A stretch of 44,096 nt of DNA from Akkermansiaceae bacterium. Lineage in GTDB: Bacteria; Verrucomicrobiota; Verrucomicrobiia; Verrucomicrobiales; Akkermansiaceae. The stretch is from assembly GCA_903826205.1 (NCBI GenBank), contig CAIKDP010000058.1:1-44096 (forward strand), given 5' to 3'. The first letter of the stretch is position 1, and every line of letters begins with the position of its first letter. A program made the position numbers and the translations under genes. Below, piece after piece: positions 7,268-17,100 of this stretch. The notes beneath the pieces are model-generated. The model saw only the letters and a list, made by a program, of their open reading frames with translations. It did no database searches and was not told where the DNA came from.

Positions 7268-9514
7268 ATGCGTGCGAGACTGACCGCGTTTTTTGGACAC
7301 CATCCCTGGTTCGGGGCCGCGCTGACCATTGCCGGCTGCATCCTGCCGGCTGACCGGTCCCTTGCGGCGGGGGCCTTGGTGGTGCTTGGCTTCGGTGCTC
7401 TCGGCGTGTGTTTCGGAAACTGGCGGCGCGGCTTGACCTGGGCGCTGTGCGGAACCTTGGCGACAGGCGTTTTCACATGGCGCAACCACCAGCGCGAACA
7501 CGCCAACCGCGAATTGCTGCAAATCGGTGGCGGACAGGTTGAGGGCTGGGCTTTGAAAGATGGTAAAGGCGACAACGGGTCATGGGTCGGCCCGGTGCGC
7601 CTCGCCAGTGGCCCGCATGCCGGTGCCATCGTCTGGTGGGAAGGCCGGGGCGTCACTCCCGTCGCGGGATCGTGGGTGCAGGCACGCGGAAATTTCCAGG
7701 CCCTGCCGATCCGGCGCAATCCGGGGGAATTTGATCAGGGCGGCTGGCTCCGCCGCCAAGGGGTGGCCGCCGTGTTTCACTCGGCGTGGAGTGCTGGCCG
7801 GGTGGAAACCGGCCGCTTGGCGGCGTTTGGTGCCAGTGTGCGGCAGGAATTCCGCACGGCGGTGACGGCGGGCCTACCGGAGGATTCGCAAGCGGCCAGG
7901 GTCATCCGCGCGGTGGTCGTCGGCGACATCCCTCCGGATGCCGATGAGTTGATCGCGGCCTTCCGCAACAGCGGCACCCTGCATATCTTTTCCGTTAGCG
8001 GCATGCACGTGGCGATGGTGGCCAGCATCGGCTGGTTGTTGTTGCGCTGGGCCGGGGTGTCGCGCCGCTGGGCGGTCTTCGCGTTGTTGCCGCTCATTTT
8101 CGGCTACTCTTGGATTTCAGGCAACAGTCCGCCCGCCCTGCGCTCGGCCTGGATGGCCGCAGTGTTTTTGGGAGCCTTTATTTTCCGGCGGCGGCCGGAC
8201 TTGCTCAACGCCCTCGGTCTGGTGTTGTTCATCGCGCTCATGTGGGACGGCAATTTGCTGTTTCAACCGGGCGTCCAACTCTCCTACGGTGTGGTCGCCG
8301 CCATCGCCTTGGGCACCAACTGGGCGTCCCGCTACTTTTCCTGGATCGACCCGCCGCCGCTCTATCTGCCCACGCGCAGGCTCACCCGATGGCAAAACCT
8401 GTGGCTCAAGGGTCGTAGAAAACTGGCCCTGGCCCTCGCTGTGTCGCTGGCCGCCTTGATTGGCTCCACGCCCCTCACAGCCTATCACTTTGGCCTGATC
8501 ACACCGGTGGCGATGGTGGGCACGCTGGCCCTTTCGCCCTTGGTGTTTGTGTTGCTGGCGGCGGCTTTGCTTGCGGCCGCAGTGCATCCATGGGCACCCG
8601 GTGCCGCTTGCCGGCTCAACCAAGCCAATGCCGTGGTGGCCAATGCCTGTGTCAGCACCGCGACCACGCTGGCCGCCATCCCCGGTGGCAACCTCAACCT
8701 CCGTGGACAAAAACAACCGTTCCTACTGGTTTACAATCTCGACCACGGCGCGGCAGCCACGTGTTTTTCGGCAGGTCACGAGGGTGCCCTCTTGTTCGAT
8801 TGCGGCGACCGCTACGGCTTCAAGCGTCGCTTGCTGCCATCCCTGCGCCAACTCGGCGTCGCCCCGGACTCGGTGATTCTATCCCATCCGGATGCCAGCC
8901 ACCTCGGCGGCGGCTCCCAAGTCTGGTCGGCCTTGCCCATCCAACAAGCGCTCCTCCCGGTGGCACAGGCGCGCAGCCCGGCCTATCAAGCGTGGCTCAA
9001 GCAAGCTCCCGCCGCCGGCATCCGCACCTTGCAAGCCACAGCTCACAACTCCCTGCCCATGCCGGATGGCGCCCGCCTCGAAATCCTCCACGCCCCCGCC
9101 GCCGACGATCCGCTCACCCTCGCCGATGACCGCGTCAGCATCTTCCGGCTCCACTGGCACGGTTGGAAAATCCTCTTCACCAGTGATGCCGGCGTGCGCA
9201 CCGAGAGAATATTGTTAGATCAAGCGCGCGACCTCAGTGCGGATGTCATCATCGCCGGCCGCCACAGCCGCGACCCCTCGCTCAGCGATGAGTTTCTTGA
9301 GCGGGTGCATCCCGCGGCCATCATCGCCTCCAACGAGGCTTTTCCCAGCGAGCAGCGCCTGCCCCCCCAACAAGCCGCTTTCTGGGTGTCCACTGGCATC
9401 CGCGTCTTCGACCAGGCGCAGACCGGCGGGGTCACCCTGGCCATCGACAAGACCGGCGACCTGTTGTTAGAAGGCTTTGTGGACCATTCCGCGTTGCGCC
9501 TCAAACGCCGCTGA
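7268..9514 (+). CDS. comEC: ComEC/Rec2-family DNA uptake channel
   Basis: ComEC carries transforming single-stranded DNA across the inner membrane. This 748-aa protein has all three usual parts. An N-terminal hydrophobic and DUF4131 region spans roughly residues 10-170. The competence channel domain (about 210-480) includes SGTLHIFSVSGMHVAMVA and many membrane helices. A C-terminal metallo-beta-lactamase-like domain contains SHPDASHLGGG, which fits HxDxxHxGG exactly, followed by ILFTSDAG and a GRHSRD segment where GHHGS is more usual. ATG 7268 lies three bases after the previous stop. The 3' end overlaps trmB on the other strand by 14 bases. No other competence gene (pilQ, comEA, dprA) is in the window. 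Confidence 0.9.
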   Translation: MRARLTAFFGHHPWFGAALTIAGCILPADRSLAAGALVVLGFGALGVCFGNWRRGLTWALCGTLATGVFTWRNHQREHANRELLQIGGGQVEGWALKDGKGDNGSWVGPVRLASGPHAGAIVWWEGRGVTPVAGSWVQARGNFQALPIRRNPGEFDQGGWLRRQGVAAVFHSAWSAGRVETGRLAAFGASVRQEFRTAVTAGLPEDSQAARVIRAVVVGDIPPDADELIAAFRNSGTLHIFSVSGMHVAMVASIGWLLLRWAGVSRRWAVFALLPLIFGYSWISGNSPPALRSAWMAAVFLGAFIFRRRPDLLNALGLVLFIALMWDGNLLFQPGVQLSYGVVAAIALGTNWASRYFSWIDPPPLYLPTRRLTRWQNLWLKGRRKLALALAVSLAALIGSTPLTAYHFGLITPVAMVGTLALSPLVFVLLAAALLAAAVHPWAPGAACRLNQANAVVANACVSTATTLAAIPGGNLNLRGQKQPFLLVYNLDHGAAATCFSAGHEGALLFDCGDRYGFKRRLLPSLRQLGVAPDSVILSHPDASHLGGGSQVWSALPIQQALLPVAQARSPAYQAWLKQAPAAGIRTLQATAHNSLPMPDGARLEILHAPAADDPLTLADDRVSIFRLHWHGWKILFTSDAGVRTERILLDQARDLSADVIIAGRHSRDPSLSDEFLERVHPAAIIASNEAFPSEQRLPPQQAAFWVSTGIRVFDQAQTGGVTLAIDKTGDLLLEGFVDHSALRLKRR

Positions 9515-10175
9515 GCGGCTTGCGGCAGCGCAGCCGCCACATTGCCTTCCCCTCGCCTTCCCACTGCCGCTGGAAATCCGTCTTCGGGTAGAAAAACGTC
9601 TCCTCGCTCCATTCCTGCCCTTCCCACCCGCCGCACGCCGCCACCTTTTCCCCGGCCCACCGGAAGTATTCCTCGTGATCGGTCATGAATAAAAATTCGC
9701 CACCCGGCTCTAACACCCGCCACACCGCCTCGAGAAACTCCACCTGCACCACCCGCCGCCGGTGGTGCCGCACCTTCGGCCACGGGTCCGGGCACAGCAG
9801 GTGCAACCGCGAGACGCTCGCCTCCGGCAACAACCACTCGACTGTATAGCGACTTTCCAGCCGCAGCACCCTGCCGTTGGCCAGCTGGTTCCGGGTCAGC
9901 TTCCGGCACACCTTGCGCGCCCTGCCTAACAAACGCTCCACCCCGATGAAATCCCGCTCCGGATGCCGCCGCGCCATTTCTATCAAAAACGACCCGTCGC
10001 CGCAGCCCAGATCCACCTCCAGCGGACGCCCGTCGCGGCAAATCTCGCCGCGCCCCAGGCGCTGGAAATAATTCGCCGGGACCAACTCCCCTGCCATTGC
10101 CGGCCGGGTCAGCACATTATGGGGCTGCGTCGCGTTCACCGGCCCATTCACAACCTGCCCGCCGCCATTCCTCAA
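9501..10175 (-). CDS. trmB: tRNA (guanine-N7-)-methyltransferase
   Basis: TrmB makes m7G46 in tRNA using S-adenosylmethionine. The SAM-binding motif EVDLGCGDGSFLIEMARRHP and the family motif CPDPWPKVRHHRRRVV are both clear, as are GEFLFMTDHEEYF and the C-terminal TDFQRQWEGEGK. The longest frame (224 aa) starts at TTG 10175 inside an inverted-repeat element, so the true start is uncertain: GTG 10151 or ATG 10097 (MAGELVPANYFQ) are alternatives, and the SAM motif lies downstream of all of them. It converges on comEC with a 14-base overlap of coding ends. Confidence 0.88.
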   Translation of the reverse strand: MRNGGGQVVNGPVNATQPHNVLTRPAMAGELVPANYFQRLGRGEICRDGRPLEVDLGCGDGSFLIEMARRHPERDFIGVERLLGRARKVCRKLTRNQLANGRVLRLESRYTVEWLLPEASVSRLHLLCPDPWPKVRHHRRRVVQVEFLEAVWRVLEPGGEFLFMTDHEEYFRWAGEKVAACGGWEGQEWSEETFFYPKTDFQRQWEGEGKAMWRLRCRKPLSGV

Positions 10176-10253
10176 TCAAAATCCGCAGCCGGAGTGCTTT
10201 CTGCGGGACCGAGCCTCCCGGCGTAGTCGCTTTCGCGACATGACAATGAGGAA
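10168..10253. repeat. nested inverted-repeat element (REP/BIME-like)
   Basis: Outer arms TTCCTCA (10168-10174) and TGAGGAA (10247-10253) enclose two hairpins: CCGCAG/CTGCGG around 12 bases (10183-10206) and GTCGC-tttc-GCGAC (about 10225-10238). The element sits between the trmB start and the DUF1080 gene and supplies the only TTG start of the long trmB frame. Its shape suggests a repeated extragenic palindrome, but no second copy is in the window. Confidence 0.55.
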
Positions 10254-10296
10254 ATTTTAGCTTGTGCCTTGTCAGTGGATCAAGCAAGGTCGAGTC

Positions 10297-11082
10297 ATGA
10301 ATCCCATGGAAAATCAAGGATCCCTTACTCTGCGGTGTGTCAAATTCCTGTCCCTCTTCGGACTAGGCCTCGGCCTGGCTGCGCATGCGGCCGAATTGCT
10401 GCCACCGGTTGCCGTCCCCCCGGAACCATCCGGCATGACGCTGCTCTTCAACGGCAAGGACCTCAGCGGCTGGGACGGCGATCCCCGCCTCTGGTCGGTC
10501 AAGGATGGCGCCATCCACGGCGAGACCACCCGCGAGGTCGCCGCCCAGGGCAACACCTTCCTCATCCTCAAAGACCAGAACCATGGCGATTTCGACCTGC
10601 GCCTCAGCTTCCGTTGCAGCACATCTAACAACTCCGGCATTCAATACCGCTCCAAACACATCACCGAGGGCAACCTCGCCAATGCCTGGGTGGTCCGCGG
10701 CTACCAGCATGAAATCCGCAACCAGAACAAGCTGCCCAGCGTCGCCGGATTCATCTATGACGAAGGTGGCAAGCGCGCACGGATGTGCTTTGTCGGTGAC
10801 AAGGCGACTTGGGAAGACGGTAAGAAATCCCTCATCGGCACCCTCATCGATGCCGCGGGTTTCGAAAGGCTCTTCAAACTCGATGACTGGAACGACGTTG
10901 TCATCATCGCCCGCGACAGACACATCCAGCATTATCTCAATGGCACCCTGATTCTCGATTTCACCGACAACGACCCGCAGCTTGCGCTCAAGGACGGCAT
11001 CATCGCCCTGCAACTCCATGCCGGCAACCCGATGTGGGCCGAGTACAAGAACCTCCGCATCAAAGACCTCGCCAAGGAATAG
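10297..11082 (+). CDS. secreted DUF1080 protein (3-keto-disaccharide hydrolase-like)
   Basis: A 261-aa protein with a signal peptide (VKFLSLFGLGLGLAAHAAE). The body begins with LLFNGKDLSGWDG and continues with WSVKDGAIHGE, NHGDFDLRLSFRCS, NSGIQYRS and a final GNPMWAEYKNLRIKDL, the standard course of the DUF1080 jelly-roll domain. Some members hydrolyse 3-keto-glycosides; others have no known activity, so the substrate is inferred only. ATG 10297 is chosen with AAGG at 10286-10289. It lies 13 bases before the beta-helix/HYR gene and is probably co-transcribed with it. In this phylum such genes are common near glycoside hydrolases and sulfatases. Confidence 0.85.
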   Translation: MNPMENQGSLTLRCVKFLSLFGLGLGLAAHAAELLPPVAVPPEPSGMTLLFNGKDLSGWDGDPRLWSVKDGAIHGETTREVAAQGNTFLILKDQNHGDFDLRLSFRCSTSNNSGIQYRSKHITEGNLANAWVVRGYQHEIRNQNKLPSVAGFIYDEGGKRARMCFVGDKATWEDGKKSLIGTLIDAAGFERLFKLDDWNDVVIIARDRHIQHYLNGTLILDFTDNDPQLALKDGIIALQLHAGNPMWAEYKNLRIKDLAKE

Positions 11083-11095
11083 CCCGACCACCGCC

Positions 11096-14047
11096 ATGAA
11101 AGGTCTCTCCAGACTCCTGCTCGCAATCCTGTTCGCCACCGGCCTCGCGACTCTAACGGCGAGGGCGGTGGAATGCACCTGGAACGGTTCCGCCAGCAAT
11201 ATCTGGAGCAACGCCGGCAACTGGACCCCACATGTCCCTGCCGCTGGCGACACCGCAACCATCCCTGCCGGCAATTATGCCGTGGTCATCGACAGTGCCG
11301 TCTCCGTCAGCGGACTGAACATCGGCGACTATTTGCACGCAACCGGTGATGCGTCCCTAACCGTCGCCGCCACTGGCACACTCAACCTCACAGGCGACAT
11401 GTATCTGTACGGTCCGCTGACCAATGCAGGGACCTTGAACTGGCAGAATGGCGGGATTTATACATTCAATAACGCCTATTACGGATGGGTCAGCTCGATC
11501 ACCAACGCCGCTGGCGGAGTTTTCAACATCAACTGCGACGACCAGTCACTGGCAAACAGTGAAGGCAGCGCACAGTTCCACAATCCAGGGACTTTGCGCA
11601 AGAACGCGGGGACGGGCACCACCTACTTCAATATCTTTCTCGACAACACCGGCACGGTGGCGGTCGATAGCGGAACGCTCCAGTTGAGCGAAGGCGGTGG
11701 CAAACTGGGCGGATCATTCACGACGGCAGCCGGCGCCGCGCTCTATCTGGTGAGCGGCAATTTCGAGCTTTCCAATTGCCCCAGCTTCGAGGGCGACGGG
11801 CAGGTCGGCGTCAATGGCGACCTGATGCTCATCGGCGCGTTCTCAGGATCACTCAGTATTATGAGTGGCTCCTTGGTGTCAGGCTCCTCCCTGACTGTGG
11901 CCAGCGGCGGCACGCTGAACATATTGAGCACCATGACCCTGTATGGTGACGTGACCATCGCTTCAGGTGGCAAGCTCGATATCACGGCCACCATGAATCT
12001 GCGCGGTCCCCTCACCAACACGGGAACGGTTGCCTGGCATGACGGCGACATCCATGTGGATCATGATGACATCAACGGCTACAGCGGCGAGATCATCAAT
12101 ACTAACAACGGGCTGTTTGACATCCAGTGCGACATGATCATGACATTCGGATATGATTCCCCGCAATTCCACAACGCGGGCACCCTGCGCAAACACGCGA
12201 GTGACGGCAGCACGCAGATCAACGTCATATTCGACAACACAGGCACAGTGGAGGTTCAAAGCGGCACGCTCACACTCAATGCCGGCATCACCCAACACTC
12301 CGGGACGACCCTCGCCGGAGGCAGTTGGAGCCTGTCTAACGGAGCCATCCTCGATTTCACACTGGGTGACGACATCACCGTCAACCAAGCCATGGTCACC
12401 CTCAATGGCAACACCTGCGGCTTTCCCCGATTCACAAGCACACTCACAGACAACCAGGGCGGCCTCACCCTCACCAATGGCCGCACTCTCAGCACTCCCG
12501 GCGCCTTGGCGAATTCCGGCGCCTTGCGCGCCGAGGGGGCCACCACCTCGCTCACCGTGGCCGGTGCCTACTCGCAAACCGCCGGCAGCACGACTTTGGT
12601 GGATGGAGCCGGCCTCACGGCCACGAGTATTGCCATGCCTGGTGGCACCCTCGCCGGCACCGGCACGCTCCACGGTCCCCTGGTCACCACCGCCGCCACC
12701 ATCACCCCGGGCCTGTCCGCCGGCACCCTCACCGTTACCGGCAACACCACGCTCGGCGCAGCAAATCACCTCAATATGGAACTCGGCGGAATCACTCCCG
12801 GCACGCAACACGACCAACTGCTGGCGAACAGCAATCTAACAGTCGGGGGCGGGCTGGGCATCACCTTCGTCGGCGGTTTCGAAAACTCGCCGGCATATGG
12901 CACCCCCATCACCCTCGCTGTCGCGGGCGGCGCCATCACCGGCAGTTTTTCTAACATTCAAAGCGGCGGCCGTCTCACCACCGCCAACGGCCTACATTCG
13001 TTCGCGGTGTACTACGGTGCAGGCAGTCCCCACGGTGCTGACAAAATCGTGCTGGCCGACTTTTCTGATAACGTCGCGCCGGTGTTGAGCCTGCCTTCTA
13101 ACATAACAAAGGAGGCTGTGGGAGCTTCGGGCACCGTGGTGGACTTCACGGTGAGTGCCACCGACGCGGTGCAGGGGTCGGTTACGCCGCTTGTCACGCC
13201 GCCGAGCGGCAGCATTTTTCCGCAGCCCGGCAATCCACAGTTTCCGCTCGGCACCACCACGGTTCAGGTGAGCGCGCAGGATGCGGGTGGCAACCTGGCC
13301 AACGGCAGTTTCAACGTGACAGTGGTGGATACCACCGCGCCGTCATGGATGACCTTTCCCGCAGATATCGCCACCGAGGCCAACGTAACCGGCGGCGCGC
13401 TCGTCAATTTCTCCGCGAGCGCGGCGGACATCGTGGACAGCATCCCGCAAGTCGTGTTGGCCCCGGCGAGCGGCAGCCTATTTCCGGTCGGCATCACCAC
13501 GGTCGTGGCCACCGCCACGGATAACTCCGGCAACAAGCGCACCGGCACTTTCAAAGTGACAGTGCGGGACACCATCCCTCCCGTTCTGGCTCCGCATGCC
13601 AACATGATCGTGGCGGCCTCGGGCGCGTTTGGCGCGCTTGTCAATTTCACCCTCAGCGCCACCGATGTGGCCGGTGCCACCGTCACATCCACGCCGGCGA
13701 GCGGCAGCACATTCCCGTTAGGGGTGACCACGGTGAATATGACAGCCAGGGACGCGGGCGGCAACGCCGTTTCCGACAGCTTCACAGTGACGGTGGTGGG
13801 AATACGGACATGGAGCGTGGCCCGGGCAGGGCCGTCGAGAAACGCCAGCATTTCAGGCACCGTCCGTGGCGGACCCAATGGCACCGTCACCTTGCAAGCC
13901 TCCTCGGACCTCGGACTGTCCGATCCCTGGGAGGACATCGGTGAGACAATCGGGCTCGATGCCACCGGCAATGCCACCTTCGGCCCGGTCAGCGATCCTA
14001 ACAGCTCCGGATTCACCGGGGACTTTTTCCGCGTGCGACTGCCGTGA
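11096..14047 (+). CDS. secreted beta-helix protein with three HYR domains
   Basis: A 983-aa protein with signal peptide MKGLSRLLLAILFATGLATL-TARA. It opens with the WNGSASNIWSNAGNW motif common at the start of verrucomicrobial secreted repeat proteins. Residues of about 50-650 are degenerate beta-solenoid repeats (GTLNLTGDMYLYGPLTNAGT, TLNILSTMTLYGDVT and a similar later copy). Three HYR (immunoglobulin-like) domains follow at about 658-905, each with APxxxxP...A(S/A)GxxVxF and a TTxVxxxAxDxxGN ending. The last 80 residues form a small beta domain ending in FFRVRLP, like other secreted proteins here. It probably acts as an adhesin or matrix protein; no catalytic site is seen. The start is ATG 11096, not the longer upstream frame, which lies inside the previous gene. 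Confidence 0.8.
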   Translation: MKGLSRLLLAILFATGLATLTARAVECTWNGSASNIWSNAGNWTPHVPAAGDTATIPAGNYAVVIDSAVSVSGLNIGDYLHATGDASLTVAATGTLNLTGDMYLYGPLTNAGTLNWQNGGIYTFNNAYYGWVSSITNAAGGVFNINCDDQSLANSEGSAQFHNPGTLRKNAGTGTTYFNIFLDNTGTVAVDSGTLQLSEGGGKLGGSFTTAAGAALYLVSGNFELSNCPSFEGDGQVGVNGDLMLIGAFSGSLSIMSGSLVSGSSLTVASGGTLNILSTMTLYGDVTIASGGKLDITATMNLRGPLTNTGTVAWHDGDIHVDHDDINGYSGEIINTNNGLFDIQCDMIMTFGYDSPQFHNAGTLRKHASDGSTQINVIFDNTGTVEVQSGTLTLNAGITQHSGTTLAGGSWSLSNGAILDFTLGDDITVNQAMVTLNGNTCGFPRFTSTLTDNQGGLTLTNGRTLSTPGALANSGALRAEGATTSLTVAGAYSQTAGSTTLVDGAGLTATSIAMPGGTLAGTGTLHGPLVTTAATITPGLSAGTLTVTGNTTLGAANHLNMELGGITPGTQHDQLLANSNLTVGGGLGITFVGGFENSPAYGTPITLAVAGGAITGSFSNIQSGGRLTTANGLHSFAVYYGAGSPHGADKIVLADFSDNVAPVLSLPSNITKEAVGASGTVVDFTVSATDAVQGSVTPLVTPPSGSIFPQPGNPQFPLGTTTVQVSAQDAGGNLANGSFNVTVVDTTAPSWMTFPADIATEANVTGGALVNFSASAADIVDSIPQVVLAPASGSLFPVGITTVVATATDNSGNKRTGTFKVTVRDTIPPVLAPHANMIVAASGAFGALVNFTLSATDVAGATVTSTPASGSTFPLGVTTVNMTARDAGGNAVSDSFTVTVVGIRTWSVARAGPSRNASISGTVRGGPNGTVTLQASSDLGLSDPWEDIGETIGLDATGNATFGPVSDPNSSGFTGDFFRVRLP

Positions 14048-14197
14048 GCGGGGAGCGGCATGCCCGCACTCCATACTTTGGCGGATTCCCCGACGCCTTG
14101 CACCTTCGGCGGGCTATTGACCTTGACCTGGCAGGCAATCTTCCTGAAATAGCCGTGTGCAAGGGCCAGCGCCGGCTCAATTAAAGTGATCCACACC
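14048..14197. other. intergenic gap before the rhamnosidase gene
   Basis: A hairpin GCGGG/CCCGC (14048-14067, ten-base loop) lies right after the stop of the HYR gene. It has no T tract, so it is at best a Rho-independent terminator remnant. TTGACC occurs near 14118 as a possible -35 box, but I see no convincing -10 box. Confidence 0.3.
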
Positions 14198-17100
14198 ATG
14201 CGAGAACACCGCCATCTCCCTATCAGACAGTCACACGACAATGCCGTGCCGGCAGCCCCCCGCGTGTGGAAGGCTTTTGCTGTCAGCTTGTGCCTCATGA
14301 CGTTTGGCACGAGCCATGGAGTGGCGGATGTCACACCGGCACCAGAAGCGGTTCTAACACTTGAAGCCCCCCCCGCGATACAGGAGCCATACGCACCCTT
14401 GCATGGCGGCAGCTTCGACGGCCCGCGGGTCAAGGAATCGCCGGACCCGCTGGTGCACTATCGCTGGAAGCAGACCCAAACCACCGATGCCTTCCAAATC
14501 TACTTTCTCAAGCCGGTTGCCGCGCTGGCGGAGGGGACGGAGGCCTTCGACAATCTCGCGTCAGCAACCCGTGGGAAGACCCACATCACGGTTAAAGCCG
14601 CGGGCTCGATCCGTGTCGACTTTGGAGTGGAAAGTGCCGCCTGGGTGGAGTTCGACAGTCCTGACTGCCCCGGTGATGTGGAGATGGGCATCAGCGAACA
14701 CAATGAACCGGGACTCAACAAATCCAGGGCGCCGGTCAAACACGGCACCACCTATCGGTTGGAACTCAACCCCGAACTTTACGACGGCGTGCGCTTCGCC
14801 TGGATCAAGGTCAAAGCGCCGGCCAAACCCTGGCACATCACCGCGATCCGGGCCGTGTGCCAGGTCAAGCCGACGAATTACGCGGGCAGCTTCTCATGCA
14901 GCGATCCCCTGCTGACGAAAGTCTGGTACATGTCCGCCTATGGCGTGAAAGCCTCGCTGTGCAAGGATTACTTCGGCTCCATTCTGATGGACCGGGGGGA
15001 TCGCATGTCATGGACGGGTGACGCCCACACGACGCAGGCCGCGGCATTGGTCGCCTTCGGCAATTTCGATTTCATCAAGCAGAATATCGACAACACGTCA
15101 GGCCAAAGCAACGGCATCCGAAGCTATTCGCTCTATTGGGTGCTCAGTTTGTTGGACTACTACCGCTACACCGGCGATACGGCGACGCTTGAAAAGTATA
15201 TCACGAATGCCTGCGCGAAACTCGATGACGCCCATGCCGTCTTCGGGCAAAATCCCAAACTCAAATTCTACGGCTGGGATGAACGGCTCTGCGCCGGCTT
15301 TGAAATCTGGTTCAAGTCCAGTCAGGAAGCCCAGAATGCCTACAAGATGCTTTCGATCCGGGCTTGGAACGATTTCGCCGCGGTCATGGGTCAAGCCGGC
15401 CGCGCGGACCTGCGGGACAAGTACGCCGGCTATGTTAGGGAAAAGATGGCGGAACTCCGGCGAAGCAGCACATGGTCCGCTGATTTCGGCCTGCATGCCG
15501 CTGCGGATGCCATCAACACCGGTAACTTGAACGACACGGAAAAGGCTGCGCTGTTTGAGAAATGGTTCCTCGACCGGGTCAACCGCGTATCACTCTCGCC
15601 CTTCAACCAGTATTTCATCATTCAGGCCATGGCGCGCATGGGCAAACATGATGATGCGCTTAGCTCGATCCGCGATATGTGGGGCGGCATGGTCAGGTAT
15701 GGAGCGACCACCACCTTCGAGGTCTATCGCCCGTCATGGAACGAGGTGGTGGCACCGAGTGCCGCCGTGCCTAACTCGCAAAGCGGGATCGTCAGCCTGT
15801 GCCATCCGTGGGGGGCGGGTGTCGTCAAATGGCTCAACGAGGAGGTGCTCGGCATCGTGCCCACGCAAGCGGGCTTCAAGACCTTTGACATCCTGCCCCA
15901 TCCCGGCAGGACATTGACTCAAATATCCGGAGAAACCCCCACACCGCACGGCAATATCCGCGCGAGCTTCGATCTAACAACCGGAGCATGTTCCGTCACG
16001 ATACCCCCGGGAACCGTCGGCCGCATCGGCATTCCCAAAGCCGGGAAGGCGATTGACAGAATCACCATCAATGGCAACCTGGCGTGGCTTGGTTCCTTTA
16101 AAGCGGCAGACGGCATCGTATCCGCCACCCAGGATGCGGACTTTGTGTACTTCACTGCGGTGCAACCGGGCACCTATGCCATGGCCGTCACTTATAGCGG
16201 CAAGACACCGGCCTACATTGAACCGGAAATAAAGTATGCCGCGGAGGCACTCCAACTGGACACCACCACCGGTGGCGACTGGGGTGGCACCTATGGCAAT
16301 GAGGGCCATGTCCTGTGCAACTACCATGGCGACGGCCGCGATGAGAAGGCGCTGCCCGCGTATGTGACCTCGCTGGAATACTTCAGGGCCTTCCCGAAAA
16401 ACGGCGTGCCCGACCCGACGCTGTGGGCCACCGGCACATCTGACAAGCGTGCGCTGGCACCCAATGTCCGCAACAGCCCCGCCCGCAACGCCACCTGCTA
16501 TTCCAACAATGACCAAACGATGACCGTCACCATCGGCATCGATGGCACCCGGGACTACCAAGTGGCCTTGTATTTTGTGGATTGGGCTAACAAGGGATGC
16601 CGCATGGCGGTGGAGATGTTTGATGCCAACACCCTGAACCTGATCGCGCCGGTCAGGATCGTCAATAATCCCTCCGGCGGCGCCTATCTGGTGTACAGGT
16701 ACAACCGGTCCGCAAAGTTCAGAATCAACAAGGTCCGCGGTGACATCATCTCACTGAGCGGGATTTTCTTTGATTCAGGAAAACCCGCCACTGTGATCAA
16801 GGACTATGGACTCAAGGAATATGTGCATGTTTCCAAGGACCTGCCGCATTCCGAGCCCAAGCCATGGAAACTGGTGTGCACCCTGCCCTACAACTGCCAT
16901 TTCCAACCGTCGCTTGAAATCGAGGCCCCCGCCGGCCGGGAGATCCGCTTCAATTCCAGCAATCCGCTGGTTCAATATCTAACACCCACGGAATCGCTGA
17001 CCACCACGGCAGGTTCCCAAACCCACGAGGCGAAAAACTGGATCAGCGGCGAGGGCGCGGTTTACACCATTCCCGAGGGCGTCACAGTGAAAGCCGTGAA

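Noticed and set aside
13264-14433. Minus-strand frame of 389 codons across the HYR gene end
   Set aside because: Its sequence simply mirrors the HYR repeats and spans the gap to the next gene; no start signal or domain is seen.
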